10,153 nucleotides of DNA from Baffinella frigidus (lineage: Eukaryota > Cryptophyceae > Cryptomonadales > Baffinellaceae), in the NCBI GenBank assembly GCA_026770585.1, contig MU646725.1:26633-36785 (forward strand), read 5' to 3'. Below are positions 1 to 5,884 of the stretch, one piece after another. Within the stretch, counting starts at the first letter, position 1, and the number at the start of each line of letters is the position of its first letter. Below the pieces are notes generated by a model. That model did not search any database and was not told the origin of the DNA. It saw only the letters and a program-made list of their open reading frames with translations. Both the position numbers and the translations under genes were made by a program.

Positions 1-78
1 GTCGCCACCTACTTGGGTTTAGGGTCGGGGTTTGAGATTTAAGGTTTCAGGGTTGTGGTCTAGGGTCTAGGGTTTTGG

Positions 79-270
79 GTTTGGGTTTTTGGGTTTCTGG
101 GTTTTTGGGTTTCTGGTGTTTGGGTTTTGGGTTCTGGGTTTTGTGATTGTGGGTTCTGTGTTCTGTGTTATGTGTTCTATGTTCTTGGTTCTGTGTTCTG
201 GGTTTAGGGTGTAGGGTTATCGGGTTTGGGTTGTTTCGGCCGTTTTTGTTTTTTTGGGATGAATAGGTTA
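79..270. repeat. Degenerate telomere-like G-rich heptamer tract
   Basis: The plus strand is an irregular run of gggttt, gggttc and ttctgtg words with strong G/T strand bias. It sits in the presumed intron downstream of exon 5. The open frame on the opposite strand consists of low-complexity repeats and is not counted as a gene, except for the exon copy that begins at 281. Confidence 0.6.
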
Positions 271-280
271 AGGAGTGGAC

Positions 281-322
281 CGAGTAGTGGAGGAAGCTCA
301 TTTCCATGATTCCGAGAGCGCA
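281..322 (-). pseudogene. Partial copy of VTT exon 5 donor end (copy b)
   Basis: The minus strand reads GIMEMSFLHYS followed by the donor-like gtccac, matching GITEMSFLHYA of exon 5 (544-629). A 2-base insertion near 315 breaks the frame upstream. Changes are T to M and A to S plus synonymous ones. The GT donor after position 281 is kept. It is not in frame with exon 5. Confidence 0.65.
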
Positions 323-423
323 TTGGTTTTGGAGTTTGGGTTGTTTGGGCCGTTTTCGGTTGTGTGGGTTGAGTAGGTTACAGGGGGGAGCTGTTGGGGT
401 TGAGCAGGTTGAAGGGGGTTGAC

Positions 424-448
424 CGAGTAGTGGAGGATACCGAGAGCC
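424..448 (-). pseudogene. Partial copy of VTT exon 5 donor end (copy a), in frame with exon 5
   Basis: The minus strand reads ALGILHYS followed by gtcaac. This is exon 5's ALGITEMSFLHYA with an internal deletion. The distance from the exon 5 donor to this one is 120 bases (40 codons) with no stop between, so a longer exon 5 ending at 424 would keep the phase. Confidence 0.6.
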
Positions 449-543
449 TTTTGATTTTTGGGTGTAGAATTGTCGGGTGTGGGTTGTTTGGGCCGTTTTG
501 GTTTGTTCGGGTTGAGTAGGCTACGGGTTGGTAAGGGGTGGAC

Positions 544-629
544 CGCGTAGTGGAGGAAGCTCATCTCCGTGATGCCGAGCGCGTAGTTGAGCGCGTTGAA
601 CGGCACGATCGGCGAAAGCCGCAGCAGGA
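544..629 (-). CDS. VTT-domain (TVP38/TMEM64/DedA) protein, exon 5 (internal; gene runs off left edge)
   Basis: This is the most recognisable exon. With the base carried from exon 4 it encodes FLLRLSPIVPFNALNYALG and then ITEMSFLHYA. This is the second re-entrant-loop motif of the VTT domain (L-R-L-S-P-x-x-P-F-N..N-Y..G). The acceptor is cctccag before 629. It supplies 2 bases that complete the phase-1 codon from exon 4 (t+tc = F), giving GFKIT-FLLRLSP as expected for the family. The donor is gcg|gtccac at 544/543, phase 0. An alternative acceptor (ccag at 641) would also be open but would not fit exon 4. The C-terminal membrane segments (typically following ..LG.LPGT) are not in the window and should lie to the left. 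VTT proteins are polytopic membrane proteins of Golgi, ER or plastid; several eukaryotic members (VMP1, TMEM41B) are lipid scramblases. Organelle and activity here are inference. Confidence 0.88.
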
Positions 630-652
630 CTGGAGGCACGCTGGATTCAGCA

Positions 653-686
653 GCGCAATACACTCACGGTCGGCGAAAGCCGGAGC
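653..686 (-). repeat. Copy of the exon 5 RLSP segment (first of a direct pair)
   Basis: Bases 653-686 and 774-807 match each other over 34 bases with one mismatch. On the minus strand both read L-R-L-S-P-(T/I)-V and then leave the exon with gtgagtg, a strong donor-like sequence that is absent at this point in the real exon 5. Confidence 0.6.
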
Positions 687-773
687 AAAACTCCACTCGA
701 GGCTGGAAGAGGGGGCATTTTAAATGTGGGGTTGTTAAATTTAGTGCCAGTCACGGGAATGCTTGGTCACGTA

Positions 774-807
774 GCGCAATACACTCACGATCGGCGAAAG
801 CCGGAGC
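774..807 (-). repeat. Copy of the exon 5 RLSP segment (second of a direct pair)
   Basis: The minus strand reads WLRLSPIV and then gtgagtgtattgcgc. It is near-identical to 653-686. It lies in intron 4, upstream of exon 5 in gene sense. Too short and lacking the rest of the exon to be a gene on its own. Confidence 0.6.
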
Positions 808-865
808 CAATCAGCCCCGAGGCGTCGATTGAGTATGTTTGTATATTCGTCTCACCAATTTGGTG

Positions 866-1335
866 GACTGTCCCGCGACAAATCCAGTCAGATGCTGCGC
901 TCAACCAACGTTCAAACCCAAACCCAAACCCCTAGACCCTAGACCACAACCCTGAAACCTTAATCTCAAACCCCGACCCTAAACCCAAGTAGGTGGCGAT
1001 CCCTCTCCTCTCATTGATCACCAATCCGAACTGTCCTACGCGATCGGTGAAAGCTGCATCCGCACTGCACCAAGGCGTTTCGGGTGGATTCAGTCTCACG
1101 AGTTATTTATGCTAACCAACAGCGGGACTGTGCCGCGCCAGACCTGGACACACACACACCTCAGGTGTGAGAGTTGTGGGCTGTGTGTGGTTCAGGAGTG
1201 AGAGGTTTCTCTTGCACGCGGAGAAGACCAGGGTGCAGGGTGCAGGGTTCCCCTGAACCACACACAACGCGCCAGATGCAGACAGATGCCCAGCAGGACT
1301 GTGCCGCGCCAGATCCAGTCAGATGCCACGCGCAA
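866..1335 (-). repeat. Degenerate copies of the exon 5 acceptor region in intron 4
   Basis: A segment resembling gactgtgccgcgccagatcc recurs at about 867-895, 1128-1146 and 1297-1325. At 1289 it is preceded by cagcagga, as in exon 5. On the minus strand the common form ends in ggcacag|tcctgctg, matching the exon 5 acceptor and its first codons. A further LSPI-like piece is at 1041-1066. No open frame runs through. A short inverted repeat (tgtgtgtggttcagg, about 1184-1198, with its complement at 1252-1266) lies between them. Confidence 0.45.
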
Positions 1336-1357
1336 CCAATCTTTGTGGCACGCCCCA

Positions 1358-1435
1358 CCTCGTAGGGGCCTACGGGAGGTCCTATGAAACATTAGGTCCT
1401 AGGGGCCCTAGGACCTACCGTAGGCAATACCATAG
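1358..1435. repeat. Palindrome of the CCTACGGTAGG/CCTAGG family
   Basis: Bases 1393-1417 form an almost perfect palindrome: 12-base arms (taggtcctaggg) around one central base. It is flanked by cctacggg and taccgtagg. Related sequence is at 4121-4156, 4797-4836 and 10034-10068. Confidence 0.65.
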
Positions 1436-1508
1436 GCTTAACTACCCGGTTTTCAGGCCGTTGGCATTGGCCACCGGGCGAGTCGGTCGGAACTGACGCT
1501 CGTTGCCC

Positions 1509-1660
1509 CAGATCTTATCCGGGGAAATGTATTTTTCTTTCATTTGATGGCAATGAAAATTACTACAGAGATTCTTTTATATTACTAATAAGAACAAATT
1601 GTGTAGTAATTTTCGTTGCCATCAAATGAAAGAAAAATAGGTTTCCCCGGATAAGATCCT
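1509..1660. mobile_element. MITE, type B (ends gatcttatccgggg)
   Basis: A long hairpin element. The arms run from gatcttatccggggaaa through tttttctttcatttgatggc to the core aatgaaaattactaca and return in inverted order from tgtgtagtaattttcgttgcc to ccccggataagatc. The loop is AT-rich (about 1571-1600). It is non-coding and lies in intron 4 of the VTT gene. Confidence 0.85.
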
Positions 1661-1796
1661 GGCTTGGTTGAGGACACGTTTTGTTGGGGGCATCTTGTTC
1701 GGGTCACGCTGCCAGCCGCGCACAGTCAAAACGGGTGGTGTGTTCTAGATGGCAGGGTGCAACCATCGGAAACGAGAGTTGATGCGCGCCGTTGGA

Positions 1797-1948
1797 GCAA
1801 TTTCATCTCGGACCATACCAGAATCTGTCCTGATGAAAAGGCGTAAGATAGCATCATTTGATGCCTGAAATAGTATATACACCCTTACCTTCCGCGTAGG
1901 GAGCCTAAGATAGCGGGACAGATTCTGTCTTGGTCCGAAATTAAATTG
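1797..1948. mobile_element. MITE, type E, with ends around cagaatctgtcc
   Basis: Terminal inverted repeats of about 30 bases with mismatches: caattt..tcggaccataccagaatctgtcc on the left and its complement at 1916-1948. The interior (taagatagc...gatgcctgaaatagtatata) recurs in inverted orientation at 7356-7467. Confidence 0.75.
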
Positions 1949-1988
1949 AAGCTATTGCTAGGACAGGATGCGGGGGGCGGGGGCGTAC

Positions 1989-2045
1989 AGGTGATCTTGA
2001 AGCCCTGTTTTGCGATGACCCCGAACCGCACAGCCGTATCCGCGG
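1989..2045 (-). pseudogene. Dead copy of VTT exon 4
   Basis: Part of a direct repeat (about 1965-2045 versus 2214-2295). The minus strand still reads VIAKQGFKIT with a GTACGC donor. The acceptor AG is lost (ttaaccg instead of acacag) and two extra bases in the first half break the frame. It cannot substitute for exon 4 without another acceptor. Confidence 0.75.
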
Positions 2046-2239
2046 TTAAGGCTTTTAGGTGTCTGAATCAGACACCCAAAAGCCCCAATCCCCACAATGT
2101 AAGCCACCTTTGGGAGCCCACACCGCGTGGGTCGGCTCATTACAAACTCCAAACGCTGCCTTTTGCACCCTACATCGATTTGAAACACAAAGCAGACTTC
2201 CAGTTTGCAGTAGCAGGATGCAGAGGAGCGGGGGCGTAC

Positions 2240-2298
2240 AGGTGATCTTGAAGCCCTGTTTTGCAATGACCCCGAACACCAGCCGTATCCGCGGATAC
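2240..2298 (-). CDS. VTT-domain protein, exon 4
   Basis: With the two bases carried from exon 3 (ag+g = R) this 59-base exon encodes RYPRIRLVFGVIAKQGFKIT. It corresponds to the loop between the GRY helix and the second re-entrant motif, where family members read like RYPKF.A.D.AI.K.GFKIV. The acceptor is tttacacag before 2298. The donor is acct|gtacgc at 2240/2239, leaving phase 1, which exon 5 completes. Without this exon the protein would lack about 15 family-typical residues. The acceptor region is itself a 28-base tandem repeat (2301-2380), so the acceptor is present three times. Confidence 0.85.
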
Positions 2299-2300
2299 CT

Positions 2301-2380
2301 GTGTAAAGCAATCATTGTAAAGCAATCTGTGTAAAGCAATCATTGTAAAGCAATCTGTGTAAAGCAATCATTGTAAAGCA
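2301..2380. repeat. 28-bp tandem repeat carrying copies of the exon 4 acceptor
   Basis: 2.9 units of gtgtaaagcaatcattgtaa+agcaatct, each made of two similar 14-base halves. On the minus strand each unit ends in gctttacacag, so potential acceptors stand at 2299, 2327 and 2355, spaced 28 bases apart. Using the outer ones would shift the frame of exon 4. Confidence 0.9.
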
Positions 2381-2443
2381 TCGCGGTCCAGGCTCCGGTT
2401 CTCCCAGAAAAGTATTGACACGACACGTGACGGAAAACGTACC

Positions 2444-2538
2444 TAATCTCCATAGAAGTATTAATCACACTTTTGGGCAACGAAAATTACTAAGCAATTG
2501 ATTACTAAGCAATTAATTAACAATGTTGTGGAGATGAT
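2444..2538. mobile_element. Degenerate or internally deleted MITE, type A
   Basis: Begins taatctccatagaagtatta and continues with gggcaacgaaaattacta, as in the intact type A elements (e.g. 9758-9900). The second arm is largely missing; only ttgtggagatga remains at the right end. Confidence 0.65.
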
Positions 2539-2604
2539 ACTGGATGGCTGCAATGACAAAGGCACGCCTGAGAAGAGATGTTGTTTTTGGTCAAGAGTTT
2601 GTTG

Positions 2605-2800
2605 TTTAGGGTTCAGGATTTAGAGTTTATGTTTTATGTTTCATGTTTTAGGGTTTAGGGTTTAGGTTTTAGGGTCTAGGGTCTAGGGTTTAGGGTTTAA
2701 GTTTCAGATTTAGGGTTTGAGGTCTTGGGTTCAGGGTTCAGGGTTTAGCGTTCAGGGTTCAGAGTTCAGGGTTCAGGGTTTAGTGTTTAGGGGTTGGGGT

Positions 2801-2839
<39 letters not shown>

Positions 2840-2872
2840 TGTTTAGGCTTGATGGTTTTGGGTTCAAGGTCG
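2605..2872. repeat. Interstitial telomere-like array (TTTAGGG and variants)
   Basis: Heptamers of TTTAGGG, GGGTTCA and GGGTTGA type, degrading along the array. Bases 2776-2840 contain many consecutive GGGTTGA units that satisfy the G-quadruplex pattern (four or more GGG runs with 4-base loops). It lies in intron 3, with the G-rich strand on plus, opposite the gene's coding strand. Confidence 0.85.
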
Positions 2873-2883
2873 GTGGCACGCAC

Positions 2884-2931
2884 CTGGTAGCAACCGCGTT
2901 ATTAACAGCGTCTCTGAAAAGGTATCGCCCG
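2884..2931 (-). pseudogene. Partial copy of VTT exon 3 donor half (copy a)
   Basis: The minus strand encodes GRYLFRDAVNNAVAT, then ag|gtgcgtg. Compared with exon 3, all codon differences in that stretch are synonymous (AGA/CGA, CTC/CTT, CGA/AGA, AAT/AAC). It is 5'-truncated by heptamer repeats, with no acceptor visible just upstream. Confidence 0.75.
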
Positions 2932-2967
2932 AACAGGGTTCCGGGTTCAGGGTTCCGGGTTCAGAGT

Positions 2968-3056
2968 TAACGCGGTTGCTAACAGATGCGTTCCGCCAAC
3001 CCCGCACCCTGAACTCTGAACCCTGGACCCAACGCGGTTGCTAACAGATGCGTTGG
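2968..3056 (+). repeat. Two inverted fragments of VTT exon 3 end
   Basis: aacgcggttgctaacagatg occurs on the plus strand at about 2969 and 3031, i.e. inverted relative to the gene. It matches the AVAT-donor end of exon 3, with the donor GT changed to AT. Heptamer-type sequence separates the two. Confidence 0.65.
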
Positions 3057-3078
3057 GTTCAGGGTCGGTGGCACGCAC

Positions 3079-3132
3079 CTGGTAGCAACCGCGTTGTTAA
3101 CAGCGTCTCTGAAAAGGTATCGCCCGCATAGG
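3079..3132 (-). pseudogene. Partial copy of VTT exon 3 donor half (copy b)
   Basis: The minus strand encodes LCGRYLFRDAVNNAVAT and the donor ag|gtgcgtg. It is identical in protein to exon 3. The differences (AGA/CGA, CTC/CTT, CGA/AGA, AAT/AAC twice) are all synonymous. It is cut off upstream by the minisatellite. Confidence 0.78.
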
Positions 3133-3290
3133 GTTCCGGGTTCAGGGTTCCGGGATCAGGGTTCCGGGTTCAGGGTTCCGGGTTCAGGGTTCCGGGTTCA
3201 GGGTTCCGGGATCAGGGTTCCGGGTTCCGGGTTCCGGGTTCCGGGTTCCGGGTTCCGGGTTCCGGGTTCAGGGTTCCGGGTCTACGGTTG
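3131..3290. repeat. Minisatellite of 7/14-bp units (gggttcc / gggttca)
   Basis: About 22 heptamers, arranged first as gggttccgggttca or gggatca pairs and then as a run of gggttcc. It separates exon 3 from its copy b. The plus-strand frame across it gives only a V-P-G-S-G-F-R repeat peptide and is not a gene. Confidence 0.9.
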
Positions 3291-3301
3291 GCGGAACGCA
3301 C

Positions 3302-3383
3302 CTGGTAGCAACCGCATTATTAACAGCGTCTCGGAAGAGGTATCTCCCGCATAGGAACGCGAGACACGCCCCGAGTGTTGCCC
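3302..3383 (-). CDS. VTT-domain protein, exon 3
   Basis: With the base carried from exon 2 (g+gg = G) it encodes GATLGACLAFLCGRYLFR and then DAVNNAVAT, leaving 'ag' in phase 2. GATLGA..AFL.GRYL is the classic stretch that follows the first re-entrant motif in VTT proteins. The acceptor is cctcgcag before 3383 and the donor is ccag|gtgcgt at 3302/3301. Phase in (1) and phase out (2) match exons 2 and 4. The 3' half is duplicated twice directly and partly twice in inversion, while the acceptor side is multiplied in the array on the other flank (3384-3640). Confidence 0.87.
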
Positions 3384-3640
3384 CTGCGAGGTGCGCCAAC
3401 CAAGCCACGTCAGTCTTGCGTGTGCGTTCCGCGCCAGGGCATCAGTAAGATTTGGACCAAGCCTCGTCAGTCGTGCAGAGAGAAAATTTCCTGAGAGGTA
3501 AGAGCACCAACCCACCAAGCCTCGGCAGTCGTGCGCAGAGAGAAGCGCCTGCTAGGTGCGAGCACCAACCAACCACGCCTCGTCAGTCGTGCACAGAGAC
3601 ACGCCCCGAGCGATACCCCTGCGAGGTGCATTTTTAAATT
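3361..3640 (-). repeat. Tandem array of ~60-bp units built on the exon 3 acceptor region
   Basis: Units of about 55-66 bases, each with a form of ccaagcctcgtcagtcgtgc followed by an aggtgcgagcacc-type segment. The plus-strand 'cagtc' cores are near 3411, 3467, 3526 and 3584, with further copies near 3737 and 3792. On the minus strand each unit offers a branch-site-like gactgacg and then an AG. The unit at about 3599-3628 repeats the exon 3 start as cag|gggtatcgctcggggc (GVSLGACL versus GATLGACL). Confidence 0.7.
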
Positions 3641-3985
3641 TGTTTTTTTTGCAACACGTGCACGGCTTATACACCACAGCTTTTACACCACAGCTTGTAC
3701 ACGCTCGGGTTTGGGGTTTAGAACCAACCACGCCTGGTCAGTCGTGCACAGAGAAGATCCCATGTGAGGTGAGGGCACTGACCCAGCCACATCAGCCATA
3801 CCTACAGTGTCGGAGATCCCCTCCAAAGAAAACGTGTGTTGGCGGTTTGGACCGTGAGGAGGCCCTACACCCTAACCCCCAACGCCGGAATTCGGGCGTC
3901 CACCCTCAGTCAAGGGTCCACTCAGCAGCGGCCGAGTTCCTTCCCCCCCGGATATTCGGGAGAAATGCGGCGAGAATTCAATGCA
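3641..3985. other. Intron 2 sequence with further array units and a dispersed repeat
   Basis: Contains two more divergent acceptor-array units (about 3709-3770 and 3775-3830). A segment acgccggaattcgggcg..ctcagtcaagggt (3883-3917) recurs directly at 5773-5808. No convincing coding exon. Confidence 0.4.
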
Positions 3986-4033
3986 AATGGATAAGATTCT
4001 AGTACAAATTGTTTAGATGGACTGTATCCGCAG
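3986..4033. repeat. Inverted repeat arm (partner 5507-5554)
   Basis: Starts aaatggataagattctagta and continues to ttagatggactgtatccgca. The reverse complement at 5507-5554 matches with only about three differences over 48 bases. The two arms lie in introns 2 and 1, on either side of exon 2. Confidence 0.8.
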
Positions 4034-4320
4034 TGTCGGAGTTCCCCTCCTACCCACTCCACACAGCGGACTTCGAAGGGATATTGAACAACCCCTAAGC
4101 GATAAGAACTAGGACCCTTCAGAAGGCAACCCGTAGGGACATAGGGGGGTTCCTACGGATAAGGCAACGGCCCGCTGTGTGGACTGAAAACCGTGGGCCC
4201 GTACTTCGATGGACACATTTCTGTCAAAGAAATGCATCGGCTCTACTTCCCATTGTGAATTGACTTTGAGGCGAAATACTGCGGAGAAGTGTCTTTTGCG
4301 AAATACGGGAAGGATTATTA
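4034..4320. other. Intron 2 spacer with a weak CCGTAGG-type motif
   Basis: 4121-4156 carries cccgtagggacatagggg..tcctacgg, a divergent relative of the 1358-1435 palindrome. Nothing else recognisable; the open frames here look random. Confidence 0.35.
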
Positions 4321-4323
4321 ATA

Positions 4324-4479
4324 ATCCGGGAACAAGTATTTTTCTTTTACAAGCTGGCAATGAAAATTACTACACAACGGGTCACGCCCGAAGCAATTAT
4401 GCAGTAATTTCGTGCAGATTGTGTAGTAATTTTCGTGTTGTGTAGTAATTTTCGTGCAGAAAAATACTTGTTCGCGGAT
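4324..4479. mobile_element. MITE, type B-related (ends atccgggaacaagtattttt)
   Basis: Inverted ends atccgggaacaagtatttttct and agaaaaatacttgttcgcggat. The inner arms are ggcaatgaaaattactacac and the complementary tgtgtagtaattttcg, the latter present in three tandem versions (about 4399-4455), so the right arm has been partly duplicated. Confidence 0.8.
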
Positions 4480-4487
4480 GAAACCCT

Positions 4488-4686
4488 CGCTACGCCAGTG
4501 CCTTGACATGCCCAGCAAGAGTTTCTGGAACATTCCAGAAACTCTTGCTGGAGGATCAGGCTTGATCCCTCCCGTCTGCAGCTTCTGCCGCTTGGCACCA
4601 AAGGCCGAGGCCGCCTCTGCCCAGGGTTCAGGGTTGAATATTCCAGAACCTCTTGCTGGACATGTCAAGACACTGGGTGAGCGAGG
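4488..4686. repeat. Nested foldback: 19-bp perfect hairpin inside a 47-bp inverted repeat
   Basis: 4512-4530 (ccagcaagagtttctggaa) and 4533-4551 are perfect complements with a 2-base spacer. The longer segment 4490-4534 (cgctacgccagtgccttgac..) is also complementary to 4636-4682 with few mismatches. The left arm can therefore pair with either partner. Confidence 0.8.
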
Positions 4687-4796
4687 TTGTGCGGGTGGGG
4701 CGTGCATGCCTGTGAGAACAGCCTTGAGCTCAACCTCCAAGCCCAGTCCACGGACTAGTGGGTATGGAGTATCCATTCAGTGGCGAGTAGGCTCAT

Positions 4797-4860
4797 ACGC
4801 CCTACCGTAGGGCCCTAGGACCTGCCTAGGACCTCTTGGGGGTCAATTTTGACCCCCTCG
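4797..4860. repeat. CCTACCGTAGG/CCTAGG palindromic cluster and GGGGGTCA hairpin
   Basis: ccctaccgtagggccctagg at 4800, then ctaggacctcttg. This is followed by gggggtcaattttgaccccc (about 4838-4857), a perfect 8-base inverted repeat around 4 bases. Confidence 0.65.
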
Positions 4861-4895
4861 CTACGTAAGGGATAGAGTGGGTATGGACTAGTGTC

Positions 4896-5032
4896 ATCTC
4901 CACAAAGTATTAATTAATTGCTTTCGGCGCAACGAAATTTACTACACAAATGCTTTACTGTTACTTTTATTCTTAAACCGTGTAGTAATTTTCGTTGCCC
5001 AAAAGAAATTAATTAATACTTCTGTGGGGATT
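4896..5032. mobile_element. MITE, type A (ends atctccacaaagtattaatt)
   Basis: The arms run atctccacaaagtattaattaattgctttcggcgcaacg..tttactacacaa and return tgtgtagtaattttcgttgcccaaaag..aattaatacttctgtgggga. The loop is atgctttactgttacttttattcttaaacc. The intact size is about 137 bases. In intron 2. Confidence 0.88.
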
Positions 5033-5046
5033 AAGTGGGCATGGAC

Positions 5047-5083
5047 CTGTGAGGACGGCCGCAGAGCCGATCCACCCCCCGAA
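5047..5083 (-). pseudogene. Partial copy of VTT exon 2 donor end, in frame with exon 2
   Basis: The minus strand encodes LLFGGWIGSAAVLT, then cag|gtccat, against FIFGVWIGSAAVLT of exon 2. The two donor positions (5341 and 5047) are 294 bases apart, exactly 98 codons, with no stop in between. It is therefore a candidate alternative exon end rather than plainly dead. Confidence 0.7.
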
Positions 5084-5209
5084 AAGAAGTCGATATCTCA
5101 TTTTTACTACACGAACTTCAAGTAAAGTTGATTCTACCTGGGAAACACGCCAAACGTGTTGGGGATTGGAGCTGTTGCTGGGCGCAATAACATTTTCCCA
5201 AAAGACTTT

Positions 5210-5335
5210 GTACCAGGATGAGCCATCTATTGCGAACGAGTGCGTATGAACATGCCACTTCTGCCCTGGCGTGTACCAGGATGAGCCATCTATTGCGAAC
5301 GAGTGTGTATGAACACCCCACTTCTGCCCTGGCGT
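5210..5335. repeat. Tandem duplication, 2 x 63 bp
   Basis: 5210-5272 and 5273-5335 are near-identical (gtaccaggatgagccatcta...cttctgccctggcgt). It abuts the exon 2 donor. In the exon 2 frame on the minus strand each unit adds 21 residues (core HTHSFAIDGSSWYTPGQKW). Confidence 0.9.
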
Positions 5336-5340
5336 GCAAC

Positions 5341-5470
5341 CTGTGAGGACGGCCGCGGAGCCGATCCACACCCCGAAGATGAAGCCGCCCACGATGGTGA
5401 GGACCGACGCTGGGAACGCGAGGAGGGTCGCGATGATGTAGAACCCGATGAGGATTATCGCGCCCACCGC
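5341..5470 (-). CDS. VTT-domain protein, exon 2
   Basis: 43 codons plus one base: AVGAIILIGFYIIATLLA then FPASVLTIVGGFIFG and VWIGSAAVLT. This is a hydrophobic helix followed by the first re-entrant motif of the VTT domain (F-P-x-S-x-L-T..G-G-x-x-F-G). The acceptor is ctcgcacag before 5470 (phase 0, matching exon 1). The donor is ctcacag|gttgca at 5341/5340 (phase 1, matching exon 3). An in-frame taa at 5494-5492 excludes a longer 5' end without splicing. The frame stays open past the donor to 5009, across a duplicated 21-residue unit and a second exon end. Confidence 0.88.
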
Positions 5471-5506
5471 CTGTGCGAGCGTTGCCACCACTTAGCAGCC
5501 ACCGGG

Positions 5507-5554
5507 GGCTTCACGGATACAGTCCATCTAAACTAATTGTACTAGAATCTTATC
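5507..5554. repeat. Inverted repeat arm (partner 3986-4033)
   Basis: tcacggatacagtccatcta followed by aactaat..actagaatcttatccattt. It is the near-exact reverse complement of 3986-4033 and lies 36 bases upstream of the exon 2 acceptor in gene sense. Confidence 0.8.
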
Positions 5555-5569
5555 CATTTCCCTGGAACC

Positions 5570-5731
5570 TATTCAGCTATCCATCCGATACCTGTATCGG
5601 AAGGATAACTGAATCAGTCCCCTAATTAGCGTTTTAATTTAATTAGGACGCCTGGTTAAATTTGCTATGCCCCAACTAATTTCTCCTGTTCAACCTCCTG
5701 TTGAAAAAGTAATGATTCAGTTATCTTCCGG
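5570..5731. repeat. Palindrome and inverted repeat of the GATTCAGTTATCCTTCCG type
   Basis: attcagctatccatccgata (5572-5591) faces its complement tatcggaaggataactgaat (5595-5614), with 3 spacer bases and few mismatches. A third copy, tgattcagttatcttccgg, is at 5713-5731. Between them cctaatta..taattagg forms a small hairpin (about 5621-5647). Confidence 0.7.
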
Positions 5732-5734
5732 GAT

Positions 5735-5884
5735 GAATACCGTCGGGTGATGGGGGATGCCCTAATAACGTTGACGCCGGAATTAGGGCACCCTTAGTCA
5801 AGAGTGGAATAGGGGACTGTTCCTGCAAAAACGGGGTTGGGCAGGTTTCGATCAAGGAGCTAGTGAAATCGATGAAGATCAGCA
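5735..5884. other. Intron 1 spacer with dispersed repeat
   Basis: 5773-5808 is a direct copy of 3883-3917 (acgccggaatta..). No gene is recognised. The region leads into a diverged exon 2 copy at its right end. Confidence 0.35.

Larger units (their letters stand above)
1..1000. mobile_element. Foldback-like element with ~75-bp terminal inverted repeats enclosing VTT exon 5
   Basis: Bases 2-78 are repeated in inverted orientation at 914-999 with almost complete identity and a single-base indel. Both arms start with tcgccacctacttgggttta and consist of degenerate GGGTTTAGGG-type heptamers. The interior carries exon 5 of the VTT gene and its partial copies. It could be a large foldback transposon that holds an exon, or simply a pair of inverted repeats in the two introns flanking exon 5. 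The left target site lies outside the window, so a target duplication cannot be tested. Confidence 0.6.

Noticed and set aside
47-307. Minus-strand frame rich in P, K, T, N, Q and H
   Set aside because: Low-complexity translation of telomere-like heptamers; only the first dozen residues are a copy of exon 5.
629-653. Exon 5 starting at 640 (SVPPVLLRLSP) joined directly to exon 3
   Set aside because: The phase also fits exon 3, but it would lose about 15 residues of the family core; inclusion of exon 4 with the acceptor at 630 restores both phase and family sequence.
2055-2339. A 94-residue minus-strand gene containing VIAKQGFKIT
   Set aside because: It starts in the 28-bp repeat and continues past the exon 4 donor; the central 59 bases are better explained as exon 4.
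2301-2380. CRISPR array
   Set aside because: Units are directly adjacent with no spacers and sit at a splice acceptor of a eukaryotic gene.
2605-2872. A true chromosome end
   Set aside because: Heptamers are degenerate, internal and flanked by gene sequence on both sides, so interstitial rather than a telomere.
3094-3354. Plus-strand open frame with repeated V-P-G-S-G-F-R peptide
   Set aside because: It is the translation of the gggttcc/gggttca minisatellite and runs antisense through exon 3 and its copy.
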